A stretch of 45,321 nt of DNA from Methylobacterium segetis. Lineage in GTDB: Bacteria; Pseudomonadota; Alphaproteobacteria; Rhizobiales; Beijerinckiaceae. How positions within the stretch are numbered: the first letter of the stretch is position 1; each line of letters opens with the position of its first letter. Location: positions 1 through 45,321 of the forward strand of contig NZ_SMNT01000029.1 in NCBI RefSeq assembly GCF_004348265.1. The letters are read 5' to 3'. Under the pieces are notes generated by a model. That model searched no databases and was not told where the DNA came from. It saw nothing but the letters and a program-made list of their open reading frames with translations. Shown in pieces: positions 23,588 through 32,006 of this stretch. The position numbers and the translations under genes are program-made.

Positions 23588-24892
23588 CTAGGCCGCCTCC
23601 CGTGCCGAAACCGACCTCGTGATGCCTGGCTGAACGGCAGCCGGAAGGTCGACGGCCCGCGTGACCTCGGCGAAGCGCGCCGCCGCGTCCGACCAATCCT
23701 GGGCGAAATCGAACAGCTCCCTGAGGGCGGGCGCGATCTCCTTGTAGGCCGCGAGCGCCGCCACCAGGGCGCCGAGCGTGAGGCGGCCTTGCACGACGAG
23801 ATAGCCGCCGATCAGGAAGAAGAAGAACGGCGTGAGGTTGGACGTGTAATTGTACAGGCTCTTGATGCCGCCCTTCATGTCGTTGATGGCGACGCGGAGC
23901 CGCTCAAGCTCCTCGACGTGCGCCATGTGGCGCCGCAACGACGAGGCGGATGCATCGCGCTCCGCCGCGGAAGGGGCGAGGCCCGGACGCCCGGCGACCT
24001 CGGGCGTGGTGACGAGGGCGCCCAGCGTCCGCGTGGCGAGGACGCGCTGCCGGACCTTCGCGTTCAGACGCCTTTGGAGGCGCGGCAGGACCGTAAGCTG
24101 CACCGGCAGCATGATCAGCGCGGCGAAGGCAAGGGCGACGTCCTGGAGCAGGAGGAAGGCGACGCTCGTGACCAGCACGCCCCCCTGCACGATGGGGACC
24201 GCGACGAGGCTGCCGCCGAAGTAGCCGATGGGCTCGACTTCCTGGACCGCCACGGCGGAGAGCGTCGTGCGGCGTTCGACCGAGCGCTCCGTCCGCACGC
24301 GCCGCAGGACGGCCAGGCGCAGGCGTCGCACGACCCGCTCGTTGACGCGTCCGCGGACCCGGTTCGCCGCGTACTTCAGGAGGCCGTTCACGGTGAGGAC
24401 GGCGAGGTAGCCGGCGCACAGCGCGAACAGGAGTTCCGTGCGGCCGAGGGGGAGTCCCAGGAACGTCATGCCGGGATGCCCGTCGCCCCGCGCGTCGTCG
24501 AGCGTGTGGTTGACGATGTGCTTGGGTATCTCAAGGGTCAGCCAGGCGGCCGGCAGCGTGGCGAGAGACAGGAAGACCAAGCGGACCTGGATGCCCGCCG
24601 TGGCACCCAGGACGTATGCCTCCAGGCGCCGTCCCGGCCGGAGCGCGAAGCCGCGATGCCGACGGCCACGGGACGGGGCGTCCCGCAGGGCATCGGTGGC
24701 TCCCGCCGCGGCGACAGCATCCGCCGTCCGCCGACGGCGGCGCAGCGCGGCGCGGCCGACGAGCCACGCGGTCCACACAGGCGCCACGACGAAGACGAGG
24801 AGGGCATCGGCGACGATCCACCAGTGGCCGTGTGGGTAGTCGAGGCCCGTGAGCCTGTGGGCGAGGGCGTGGATGGCTTCGATTGCCGTCAC
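23588..24892 (-). CDS. ABC exporter transmembrane half without ATPase domain
   Basis: A 434-residue protein. About 100 N-terminal residues contain one helix and an Arg-rich linker. They are followed by an ABC exporter type transmembrane domain: FLSLATLPAAWLTLEIPKHI, a long GGSLVAVPIVQGGVLVTSVA region, RVAINDMKGGIKSLYNYTSN and the last helix LVAALAAYKEIAPALRELFD. It stops at the linker where a nucleotide-binding domain normally begins. No Walker A or signature motif lies in it or downstream. GTG 24892 is the assumed start, with a poor ribosome binding site. It is either a truncated pump or a domain that borrows an ATPase. Confidence 0.7.
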   Translation of the reverse strand: MTAIEAIHALAHRLTGLDYPHGHWWIVADALLVFVVAPVWTAWLVGRAALRRRRRTADAVAAAGATDALRDAPSRGRRHRGFALRPGRRLEAYVLGATAGIQVRLVFLSLATLPAAWLTLEIPKHIVNHTLDDARGDGHPGMTFLGLPLGRTELLFALCAGYLAVLTVNGLLKYAANRVRGRVNERVVRRLRLAVLRRVRTERSVERRTTLSAVAVQEVEPIGYFGGSLVAVPIVQGGVLVTSVAFLLLQDVALAFAALIMLPVQLTVLPRLQRRLNAKVRQRVLATRTLGALVTTPEVAGRPGLAPSAAERDASASSLRRHMAHVEELERLRVAINDMKGGIKSLYNYTSNLTPFFFFLIGGYLVVQGRLTLGALVAALAAYKEIAPALRELFDFAQDWSDAAARFAEVTRAVDLPAAVQPGITRSVSAREAA

Positions 24893-24958
24893 GGGGCGGA
24901 TCGGTCCGAATGTCCGGGAGGGGAGGGCGCGCTTCGCGACCCGGCGTGATTGATGGGC

Positions 24959-25756
24959 TCAGTCGGCATCCGGCGGCTCCGCCTCTCGTGCGTCCACCTC
25001 CGACTGGATGCCGTCCCCTGGGTGAGCGCCGTAGCCCTCGTCCCGCGGCGTGGCGCGCGCGCCGCGACCCACGGCCCCCGCCCGCGGTTCGAATCGGACG
25101 GTTCGGAACGTCCCGAAGGCGAACTGGCGTCTCGTGCGGATCGAACAGGGTCTGAAGCCCGCCCGTTCGACCGCCTTGAGGGAGGCGGCGTTGTCGGCGT
25201 CGACGAAGGCCACCAAGTGTCCCTTGCCCAGTGACCGGGCGCGTTCGGCGATCAGGTACACGGCGGCGGCCATGACGCCCAGGCCGCGGAAGCCCTTCGG
25301 CGTGAAGGCGTTCTCCAGCATGGCCTCGTCGGCTGCCAGAACCGGCAGGGCCCCGGACCGACGGACCGCGTCGCCGTAACCCGGGTCGGTGAGCCACTGG
25401 ACGTGGCACGGGCGGCCCGACCTGACCTCTTCGAGCACGTAGCAGCGGCTCGGCAGGACGCCGTGCGCGGCGGCACGCACTCGCCACTCGACGTCATCGC
25501 GTTCGCGTTTCGCCGCCTCGTCGCCGCCGGAGGGGAAGAGGGCCGCGAGGTCGTCCGGCCGGAAGTCGCGCAATCGCACCGGGATTTTGGCGACCGGCGG
25601 TTCGATGGCGACCGACAGGTTCCGCCCAAAACCTATCGAGACCCGCCTGGAGTAGGGGCCCAGGGCGATGCGCCGGGCCACCCTGGCGCGCAGCATCGCC
25701 AAGCCATCGCCGAGGGAGCCGTCGCCGCGCGCGTGCGGGTAAGGCTTGAACGTCAT
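24959..25756 (-). CDS. GNAT-family N-acetyltransferase
   Basis: A 265-residue protein. The central part reads like a GNAT fold: LENAFTPKGFRGLGVMAAAV carries the acetyl-CoA pyrophosphate loop (R-G-L-G-V-M), followed by FVDADNAASLKAVERAGFRP, the classical N-x-x-S-x-x-x-x-E-x-x-G-F segment. The N-terminal 50 residues are basic and unlike the fold, and the last 30 are low complexity. ATG 25756 has GGAGGG upstream and overlaps the stop of a 41-residue ORF (ATGA), so it is translationally coupled to the copper operon. The substrate is unknown. Its place after a lytic transglycosylase hints at the envelope. Confidence 0.8.
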   Translation of the reverse strand: MTFKPYPHARGDGSLGDGLAMLRARVARRIALGPYSRRVSIGFGRNLSVAIEPPVAKIPVRLRDFRPDDLAALFPSGGDEAAKRERDDVEWRVRAAAHGVLPSRCYVLEEVRSGRPCHVQWLTDPGYGDAVRRSGALPVLAADEAMLENAFTPKGFRGLGVMAAAVYLIAERARSLGKGHLVAFVDADNAASLKAVERAGFRPCSIRTRRQFAFGTFRTVRFEPRAGAVGRGARATPRDEGYGAHPGDGIQSEVDAREAEPPDAD

Positions 25757-25878
25757 GCCGAGCCTCCCTCCATTCGCCGCCGGCGCACCAGGGCGGCCAT
25801 GCGTCGACGCGCACGGGTGACCGGCGCCTTCCGGCGCACCCAGGGGAGCGGCGGGAGCGCCGCCCATTCGGGCCGCAT
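25753..25878 (-). CDS. 41-residue Arg-rich protein, coupled at both ends
   Basis: The frame reads MRPEWAALPPLPWVRRKAPV, then TRARRRMAALVRRRRMEGGS and a final Ala. Its ATG overlaps the transglycosylase stop (TGATG at 25880-25876) and its stop overlaps the GNAT start (ATGA). This double overlap is the main reason to believe it is translated, either as a real small protein or as a coupling leader. It is strongly basic, with no membrane helix and no known family. Confidence 0.5.
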   Translation of the reverse strand: MRPEWAALPPLPWVRRKAPVTRARRRMAALVRRRRMEGGSA

Positions 25879-26588
25879 CAGCCGCCCTCCATGATCCGGG
25901 CGGTCCGGATCTCGACGGCCCGGACGCGCGCGACGTGCGCGGCCCAGAACCGGTTCGCGAGGAACATGACGGCCGTCGGCGCCGCGCGGGTTTTCGATGC
26001 GGATGTCCGCGGGATGCCGGGACCGGCCGTCGCCGCGACCGCCGCGAGCGGCGACCCCATGGCGGCCAGCCGGTCGTGGGCGCGCCGGCAGTAATCGACG
26101 GAGTGCGGCGTCATGCGCTCCTCGCCGTGGCCGGCACGATACTTGGCCAGGGCACGGCAGACATCGCCGCCCGCGAGGCTCCAGGCCCGTGCGAGGTAGG
26201 CGACGCCGAAGCGGATGTTCGTGGCAGGGTCGAGAAGTTCCGCGGCCGGCCCGCGATGACCGAGCATCGCCGCCGTGGCCGGCCGGACCTGCATCAACCC
26301 GAGTTCGCCGACCGTTCCGACCGCCCCGGCGTCGTAGCCGCTCTCGACGAACGCGACCGCCTCGGCGAGCGCGGGCGGGACCCCGCGTGCCGTCGCCTCC
26401 CGCATGAGGAGTTCGCCATAGGCGGTGCGACCGCGGGCCTTGGCGTTCCCGGGGGCCGTGGCCGTCGCGGATGGTCCCGTGGTGCCCTCCGCCGCGGCCG
26501 CCCCGGCGCCGGCAACGGCGGCGAGGCCGAGGAGGACGCCCAGGGCGCGAGGTGCCGCCGGGCGTGGGACGTTCCGGCCGTATCCCAC
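25878..26588 (-). CDS. Lytic transglycosylase (SLT domain)
   Basis: A 236-residue exported enzyme expected to cleave peptidoglycan between MurNAc and GlcNAc. The signal peptide (LGVLLGLAAVAGAGAAAAEG) is followed by the SLT domain: YGELLMREATARGVPP, catalytic Glu82 in AFVESGYDAGAVGTVGELG, LMQVRPATAAMLG, NIRFGVAYLARAW and the CRALAKYRAGHG motif. The start is GTG 26588, overlapping the stop of the upstream fusion gene (TAGTG). Its place inside a copper operon is unusual. Making room in the wall for a trans-envelope pump is a plausible reason, but this is inference. Confidence 0.85.
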   Translation of the reverse strand: MGYGRNVPRPAAPRALGVLLGLAAVAGAGAAAAEGTTGPSATATAPGNAKARGRTAYGELLMREATARGVPPALAEAVAFVESGYDAGAVGTVGELGLMQVRPATAAMLGHRGPAAELLDPATNIRFGVAYLARAWSLAGGDVCRALAKYRAGHGEERMTPHSVDYCRRAHDRLAAMGSPLAAVAATAGPGIPRTSASKTRAAPTAVMFLANRFWAAHVARVRAVEIRTARIMEGG

Positions 26589-27298
26589 TACTTGGCTTTC
26601 TGGATGCGGGTGACGGCGATCGAACCGTTCACGCGGTCGGCCGAGAACCGCACCCGCTCGCCGGGCCTCAGGCCCTTGAGCATGGCCGGGTCCTGGACCT
26701 TGTAGGCCATCGTCATCGCGTCCATCCCGATGTTCGGGATGGTCTCGTGGTCGAGGGTCACCTTGCCCGCGGCGTCGTCGACCTTCTTGACGGTTCCGGC
26801 GACGAGCGGGGCGTTCGACGGCGTCGCCTGCGGAGCCGGCTGCGGGGCCGCCTTCTCCGCGGGGGGCGTTTCCGGCTGACCCTGGGCCGGGTCGCCCTTC
26901 GCTCGACGGTCCAACGGTCCCTCGCCCGACGGCGTCTGGTTCGGCTGCGGCCGGTAGCCGGCCTCGCGGCTGCGGACCTGCCACTGCTTCAGGGCGTCGA
27001 TCTTGGCCTGCTGCTCGTCCTGGATCTTCTGCGCGAGCTCGCGCAGCTGCCGGTCTCCGCCGTAGTCGAGCTGCGTCTTGGCCAGGAACAACGTCTCCTC
27101 GTAGCTGGCGATCAGCAGCTCCGCGAAGTCCCGGTCCGGGTCGCCGGTCAGCTTCGTGTCCCGGAAACGGTTCGACATCGTTTCGCGCGCCCGCTCCAGG
27201 GCTGCGGGCGCGCCCTTGGCGGGCTGCGCGCCGGCGTGCTGCGGGATCGGGCCGACGAGCGCGGCCGCGAGCGCGGTGGACAGGATCAGGCGTCGCAT
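26588..27298 (-). CDS. DUF305-like plus CusF-domain fusion protein
   Basis: A 236-residue secreted protein. After the signal peptide (LILSTALAAALVGPIPQHAGA) comes a DUF305-like helical domain at about 45-110, LTGDPDRDFAELLIASYEET and LDYGGDRQLRELAQKIQDEQ. The HHQ-type metal ligands normal for DUF305 are replaced (IASYEET). A Pro/Gln-rich linker at about 115-165 leads to a CusF domain (VAGTVKKVDDAAGKVTLDHE, then IPNIGMDAMTMAYKV) that binds Cu(I)/Ag(I) through His and Met. The Trp that caps copper in E. coli CusF is Met here. It starts 75 bases after the stand-alone CusF gene. Confidence 0.85.
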   Translation of the reverse strand: MRRLILSTALAAALVGPIPQHAGAQPAKGAPAALERARETMSNRFRDTKLTGDPDRDFAELLIASYEETLFLAKTQLDYGGDRQLRELAQKIQDEQQAKIDALKQWQVRSREAGYRPQPNQTPSGEGPLDRRAKGDPAQGQPETPPAEKAAPQPAPQATPSNAPLVAGTVKKVDDAAGKVTLDHETIPNIGMDAMTMAYKVQDPAMLKGLRPGERVRFSADRVNGSIAVTRIQKAK

Positions 27299-27373
27299 GG
27301 TTGCTCCATCTCAGGGCTCCGAAGCCCTCGCGCGGGACCGGGCGGAAGCCGCACGGGGCTTCCCTCCAGGGCG

Positions 27374-27664
27374 CTACTTCGTCTTCTGGATCTTCGTGAC
27401 GGTGTACGCGCCGCCGGCCTCCGCGACGTCGAAATCGACCTTGTCGCCGGCCTTCAGATCCTTGAGCATCGCGGGATCCTTGACGGGGTACGCCATCGTC
27501 ATCGCATCCATGTCGAGCTTCGGGATCGCCGCGTGGTCGAGCGTGACCTTGCCCGCGGCCGGGTCTACCTTCGTCACCGTCCCCTTCACGGACTGCGCCC
27601 ATGCAGGCGCCGCGATCGCCAGGAAGGCCGCCGAAAGGACGGCGAGCGGGAACTTGCTTCTCAT
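27374..27664 (-). CDS. cusF: CusF-type periplasmic copper-binding protein
   Basis: A 96-residue protein with a signal peptide MRSKFPLAVLSAAFLAIAAP-AWA. The mature OB-fold has GTVTKVDPAAGKVTLDHAAI, the ligand segment IPKLDMDAMTMAYPVKDPAM, and ends in VTKIQKTK. His in LDH and the two Met of AMTM match the Cu(I)/Ag(I) ligands of CusF, while Met takes the place of the cation-pi Trp. It hands copper to a CusCBA-type pump. It is co-directional with the multicopper oxidase, which ends 163 bases upstream. Confidence 0.9.
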   Translation of the reverse strand: MRSKFPLAVLSAAFLAIAAPAWAQSVKGTVTKVDPAAGKVTLDHAAIPKLDMDAMTMAYPVKDPAMLKDLKAGDKVDFDVAEAGGAYTVTKIQKTK

Positions 27665-27827
27665 GGTTTCTTCTCCTCAGGTCGATTGAACCGCCACGCC
27701 GGCGCCGTTGAGGGGATCGGCGACCGGCGCGGCGGACTTCGGACGGGATCGCTCCCGTTCCGAACGGGTTCGCCTGCCTCGCTCGTGGCGATTCCGGCAG
27801 GCCGTCTGGCGCGTTGTGGGCGTCCGC

Positions 27828-29246
27828 CTAGTGCTCGTGGCCGCCCGCGTTCGAGGCCGTGCGGCGCGTCCGCGGATCGACGACCCGCAGGTCGGTCTGC
27901 CGGGCGCGCCGGGCCTTCGGGGTGTCCGGGGCGCGGGCCGGCTCCGGCATCGGCTCGCCGGTCCACTCGTATGCGAGGGTGCCTTCCGGATGCCTGTACC
28001 AACCGGGGTCGCGGTAATCGCCGGCCGCCAGTCCCGGACGGACCTTCAGGACCGTGAACATCCCGCCCATCTCGACCGACCCGAACGGGCCCGCGCCGGT
28101 CATCATGGGCAGCGTGTTCTCGGGCAGCGGCATCTCCATCTCGGACATCATGCCACCGCCCGTCGAACCCATCGGCATGTAACCTGGGGCGATCTTCTGG
28201 ATCTGCTTGGCCGTGCTCTTCAGGTTCACGCCGATGTAGGTCCGCACGTTGTGGCCCATGGCGTTCATGGTGTGGTGCGACTTGTGGCAGTGGATCGCCC
28301 AGTCGCCCGGGTTGTCGGCGTTGAACTCGATGGCCCGCATCTGCCCGACCGCGACGTCGACCGACACCTCCGGCAACTGATAGTTTTCGTTGATCCAGCC
28401 GCCGTCCGTGCCGGTGACCTTGAAGTCGACGCCGTGGACGTGGATCGGGTGGTTGGTCATGGTCAGGTTGCCGAAGCGCATCCGGACCTTGTCGCCCTGG
28501 CGCGCGACCATCGGATCGATGCCCGGCCACACCCGGCTGTTGAAGCACCACATGTTCATGTTGAGCATCGTGTTGACCTTGGGCACATAGGACCCGGCCT
28601 CGATGTCGTAGGCGTTCAGCAGCCAGACGAAGTCGCGGTCGACCCGCCGCTCGGCGGGGTCGCGCGGATGCACGACGAAGAAGCCCATCATGCCCATCGC
28701 CATCTGGACCATCTCGTCCGAGTGCGGGTGGTACATGAAGGTGCCGGAGCGCCGGAGGATGAACTCGTAGACGAACGTCTTGCCCGGCGGGATGCCGGGT
28801 TGGGTCAGGCCGGCGACCCCGTCCATGCCGTTGGGCAGCGTCTGCCCGTGCCAGTGCACGGCGGTCGCCTCCGGCAGGCGGTTGGTGACGAAGATGCGGA
28901 CCTTGTCGCCCTCGACCGCCTCGATGGTCGGTCCCGGCGACTGGCCGTTGTAGCCCCAGAGCCGCGCGTCCATGCCGGGCGCCATCTCGCGCACGACCGG
29001 CTCGGCGATGAGGTGGAACTCCTTCCAGTCGCCGCGCATGCGCCACGGCAGCGTCCAGCCGTTGAGCGTCACCACCGGCTGGTAGTCCGGCCCGCTCGTC
29101 GGATAGAGCGGCGGCTGCATGGTCGCCTTGTCCATGATCGGGGCCTCGGGCAGGCCCGCGGCCTGGACGCGCCCGCTGATCATCGACGTGCCGGCGAGCA
29201 CGAGGCCGCCCGCTCCCAGGATCCCTCTGCGCGAGATGTCGGTCAT
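27828..29246 (-). CDS. Periplasmic multicopper oxidase (copper oxidase)
   Basis: A 472-residue enzyme expected to oxidise Cu(I) to the less toxic Cu(II). It has a Tat-type signal (SRRGILGAGG). The four copper motifs are HWHG (131-134), HPHSDE, HPIHVHG and HCHKSHHTMNAM. In the last one Cys320, His325 and Met330 form the type 1 site. A Met-rich tail (GYMPMGSTGGGMMSEMEMPL) is typical of copper-tolerance oxidases. It lies between the outer-membrane factor and CusF. It differs from CopA of Pseudomonas in being shorter. Confidence 0.93.
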   Translation of the reverse strand: MTDISRRGILGAGGLVLAGTSMISGRVQAAGLPEAPIMDKATMQPPLYPTSGPDYQPVVTLNGWTLPWRMRGDWKEFHLIAEPVVREMAPGMDARLWGYNGQSPGPTIEAVEGDKVRIFVTNRLPEATAVHWHGQTLPNGMDGVAGLTQPGIPPGKTFVYEFILRRSGTFMYHPHSDEMVQMAMGMMGFFVVHPRDPAERRVDRDFVWLLNAYDIEAGSYVPKVNTMLNMNMWCFNSRVWPGIDPMVARQGDKVRMRFGNLTMTNHPIHVHGVDFKVTGTDGGWINENYQLPEVSVDVAVGQMRAIEFNADNPGDWAIHCHKSHHTMNAMGHNVRTYIGVNLKSTAKQIQKIAPGYMPMGSTGGGMMSEMEMPLPENTLPMMTGAGPFGSVEMGGMFTVLKVRPGLAAGDYRDPGWYRHPEGTLAYEWTGEPMPEPARAPDTPKARRARQTDLRVVDPRTRRTASNAGGHEH

Positions 29247-29287
29247 GGTTTCCCTCCGAATGTCATGGGCGGCGCGGGCCCCCGACC

Positions 29288-30820
29288 TCAGCCGCCGGGC
29301 GTCGCGACGGCGAGGCTCGTGCCCGGGGTGCCCCCGGCGGCCTCGCCGCCGAAGTTGCCCCCCGAGAACCCGCCGCCGACGGTCGCCGCCTTGAGGTCGG
29401 TCGCCGCGATCCAGAAGTCGCGCTGCGCCTCGATCGCCTGGATGTTGCTCAGGATCCTGGCCCGGGCGTCGACGATCAGCGTCGTGACGTCCAGCAGCAT
29501 GCCGCTGTACTGGAGCAGCGCCTGGTCCTGGATCGTCCGCCGCAGGGGCAGGACGCTCGTCTGGTAATGCCGAGTGATGTCGTACTGGCCGCGATAGCGC
29601 TGGTAAGCCTCGCGCACCTCGGAGCGGGCGTTGACCGCGCGCTCGGCGAGGCGGTTGGCGCTGGCGAGGTAGCTTTCCTGCGCCCCCCGGACAGCGGTGG
29701 CCCCGAAGTCGTAGATCGGGATGACGAGATCCGCCGAGAACCCGTTCAGGCTGGCCTTGTCGACCTTCGGGGCACCGCCCTCGCCCCCCGCGGTCCTCGA
29801 CCGCGAGAACCGGTTCGCGAAGCCCGCATCGAAGACGCTGACGAAGCCGCTGGCCTGGTTCAGCCCGAACTGCCCCACGAGCGATTGCAGCTCGAAGCGG
29901 GCTGCCTGCACGTCGGCCCGCTTGATCATCGCCTCGGCCTCGATGGCGTGCCCGTCGACGAGCCTCCCGGGCAGGGGCGGCAGGCCGTTGGGCAGGCGGA
30001 AATCGATGTCCCGCCCCCAGAGACCGAGCAGTCGGGTCAGCCGCTCCCGTTCGGCGCGTTGCTGCACCCGCGCCTTAGCGAGCTGCGCGCCCAACTCGCT
30101 GTAGAAGGCGTGCTCGCGCGCCTGTTCCAGCTTGTTCAGAGCCCCCGTCTCGCCCAGCTGCTTGGCCAGCGTCGAGGCGGATTCCGCGCCGGCCAGCGCC
30201 TGTTCGAGGAAGGCGGTCGCCTGGTTGGCCGCGACGGTACGGTAGAATTGCCGGCGCGCCTCGCCCCCGAGCCGCAGGACCTGCTCCGCCGCGTTGTACT
30301 GGTCGGCCGTGAACCGCTGCCGCGCGATCTCGGCGCGCACCGGGAGCGTAGCCAACTCCAGCACGCTGGCGGCGACGGAGCGCTCGATCTCCGTGTTGAA
30401 ACCCAATCCCCATTGCGTGATCGAGAGGCGCGGCGAGGGCGGCAGCGTGGCCTGCACGTACTGCGCCTCGGAGACGCCGAGGTCGTTGAAGGCGGCCTGC
30501 AAGCCCCGGGTCCTCAGGAGCGCGACCTGCACCGCGCCGTCGGCGGTCAAGGGACGGCGCAGCAACGCGTCCACGCGGGCGTCCGCGCTCGGCGCGACGC
30601 CCTGGTCGTCCGCCTTCACGATGTCCTTGCGCAGTTCAAGCGCCGCGTAGCCGCCGGCCACGGAGAGGCCCGCGTCCGGCGAGAAGCTCGCGCAGCCTGC
30701 CAAGGCGAGGCCGAGGCCGGTGATGCTCGCGGCCACGCGCACGAACCGCCCCCGGACGGCCTCGTCCGGCGGTCGCGCGCTCGTACCGGCGTGTCCCGGC
30801 GCGGTCGTCGTGCCACTCAT
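29288..30820 (-). CDS. Outer-membrane efflux lipoprotein (TolC/CusC-type OMF)
   Basis: The channel component of a tripartite pump. The lipobox is GLALAGC, followed by two OEP repeats rich in Ala, Gln, Arg and Leu: LRTRGLQAAFNDLGVSEAQY, QRFTADQYNAAEQVLR, then FSADLVIPIYDFG and EAYQRYRGQYDITR. ATG 30820 is used because an ECF-type promoter ends eight bases upstream. An ATG at 30868 overlapping the lipoprotein stop (TGATG) is also possible. A GTG at 30742 would give the most classical lipoprotein signal. It is the only OMF in the window, so it probably serves CusBA and perhaps CzcBA. Confidence 0.88.
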   Translation of the reverse strand: MSGTTTAPGHAGTSARPPDEAVRGRFVRVAASITGLGLALAGCASFSPDAGLSVAGGYAALELRKDIVKADDQGVAPSADARVDALLRRPLTADGAVQVALLRTRGLQAAFNDLGVSEAQYVQATLPPSPRLSITQWGLGFNTEIERSVAASVLELATLPVRAEIARQRFTADQYNAAEQVLRLGGEARRQFYRTVAANQATAFLEQALAGAESASTLAKQLGETGALNKLEQAREHAFYSELGAQLAKARVQQRAERERLTRLLGLWGRDIDFRLPNGLPPLPGRLVDGHAIEAEAMIKRADVQAARFELQSLVGQFGLNQASGFVSVFDAGFANRFSRSRTAGGEGGAPKVDKASLNGFSADLVIPIYDFGATAVRGAQESYLASANRLAERAVNARSEVREAYQRYRGQYDITRHYQTSVLPLRRTIQDQALLQYSGMLLDVTTLIVDARARILSNIQAIEAQRDFWIAATDLKAATVGGGFSGGNFGGEAAGGTPGTSLAVATPGG

Positions 30821-30827
30821 GCCCGGT

Positions 30828-30855
30828 AGTCCGGCGCCGCCGCCCGTTTGGTTAC
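30828..30855 (-). promoter_or_regulatory. ECF-type promoter before the outer-membrane factor
   Basis: On the minus strand, GTAACC (30855-30850), 16 bases, then CGGACT (30833-30828), preceded by CGCT. The same element with identical spacing lies upstream of the ECF sigma gene (32931-32958) and the 80-aa gene (34627-34654). It sits between the lipoprotein stop and ATG 30820. Transcription would start at or within a few bases of that ATG. Confidence 0.75.
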
Positions 30856-30867
30856 AGCGACGGGCCA

Positions 30868-31164
30868 TCACCGGCCCCCCGAATCGCGCTTGCCGCCCAT
30901 GCCGGGCATCCCGTCCATGCCCGGCATGCCCCCCGTACCGCCGGACCCGGCCTTCGGCGCGACCTGGCGATTGAGCTCGCGCCAATCCTTTGGGTCGACG
31001 ACGCCGAAATCCTTCACGCCCTGCGTCACCTTCGCGTAGCGGGGCGGCCGGACCGGGATGTCCGGCTCCGAGGGCAGGACGAGCCCGGCGGGAACGGCGG
31101 CGGGCATGCAGCCGGCGAGCGGCAGGACCGCCGCGAGCGCGGCCGGTCTCGGCAACTTGAACAT
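30868..31164 (-). CDS. Small lipoprotein of the copper module (98 aa)
   Basis: MFKLPRPAALAAVLPLAGC gives a lipoprotein signal with the lipidated Cys at residue 19. The mature chain has PEPDIPVRPPRYAKVTQG-like proline-rich sequence (SEPDIPVRPPRYAK), a DFGVVDPKDWRELNRQ segment and a Met/Gly-rich end (GGMPGMDGMPGMGG) that could bind Cu(I). The stop overlaps an ATG of the outer-membrane factor frame. I do not know a name for the family. Position points to a periplasmic accessory of copper export. Confidence 0.75.
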   Translation of the reverse strand: MFKLPRPAALAAVLPLAGCMPAAVPAGLVLPSEPDIPVRPPRYAKVTQGVKDFGVVDPKDWRELNRQVAPKAGSGGTGGMPGMDGMPGMGGKRDSGGR

Positions 31165-31332
31165 CTTGGATTTCCCGAGGTGAGGCGGACGGCCGAAGGC
31201 AGGCCCAGGCGTGGCACGGGCCGCGGGTCGAGCGGCGACGGCGTCGCGCCCGGCGAAGGCGTCGGCTCGTTGTGGGTGTGCGAGGCCGTCCCTTCGGAGC
31301 GGCCGGGGGCGGGCGCTAGATCCGCCCGCGCG

Positions 31333-31770
31333 TCACGCTTGGCGCCTCGGCGGCCGCTCGATCCGTAGCGGATGCGCGTCGACGGCCCCGTCCACCTGGA
31401 CGATCAGGACCCGCTCGGACGGATGAAATTCCAGGGTGATGCTCGCCCATGGCAGGGTGGGAAGCGCGGCTTGGCACGCGAGCGGGCAGCAGGTCGCCGG
31501 GCAGGGAGGATGCTTGGGGCGATGCCGATGGCCGGGGCATCCTTCGTCGGCGGCCGCCGCCGGCACGGCGAGGGAAGTCCCCCGTATCCCAGCCTCGTCC
31601 GGCTCGTTCTGGCCGCCCAAGGCGCCGGCGGCGTGCGCGAGAGGCGTCGCCGCGGCGGCTGCTATGTGGCGGTGAGCCATCGACTGCCGGCCCATGGTGC
31701 ACGGCGCTGCCGGCGCGATGGCCAAGGCCAAGGCGAGTACGGCAAGCAGCAATGCGCGCACGACATTCAC
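31333..31770 (-). CDS. Cys-rich secreted protein at the head of the copper module
   Basis: A 145-residue protein with a signal peptide (ALLLAVLALALAIAPAAPC). The mature part has His (GHRHRPKHPPC) and a tight Cys cluster, CPATCCPLACQAAL, followed by a beta-like strand SITLEFHPSERVLIVQVDG. It resembles in design, not clearly in sequence, the Cys/His-rich proteins at 14555 and 35522. It lies 168 bases upstream of the lipoprotein gene. Function unknown, with metal binding likely. Confidence 0.65.
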   Translation of the reverse strand: MNVVRALLLAVLALALAIAPAAPCTMGRQSMAHRHIAAAAATPLAHAAGALGGQNEPDEAGIRGTSLAVPAAAADEGCPGHRHRPKHPPCPATCCPLACQAALPTLPWASITLEFHPSERVLIVQVDGAVDAHPLRIERPPRRQA

Positions 31771-32006
31771 TGATCAGGGCCCCTGCCTAATCTTCGCGGA
31801 CATTCTCACGCCGGGGTGGAAGCTGCAATCCGTGGTGCTCGACCGATGTCCCACAAACTCAGCGTGTTGGAAGTTCGCCACATGCCGGTGTCGACGGCGA
31901 AGCCGCACTCGGCGGATTGACCGCCACACCGGTGCCAGGACCCCCGCCGCGTTCATGCGACGGGCGCTTGGGGGTACCCGGGACGGGTATCACCGCGGCC
32001 CGTCCG

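Noticed and set aside
23271..23696. A possible ATPase domain downstream of the ABC transmembrane gene
   Set aside because: The frames contain no Walker A, signature or Walker B motif. They are composition artefacts.
27313..27328. Six-base hairpin AGGGCT-CCGA-AGCCCT between the two CusF genes as an attenuator
   Set aside because: The stem is short and common in GC-rich DNA, with no T-run or leader peptide.
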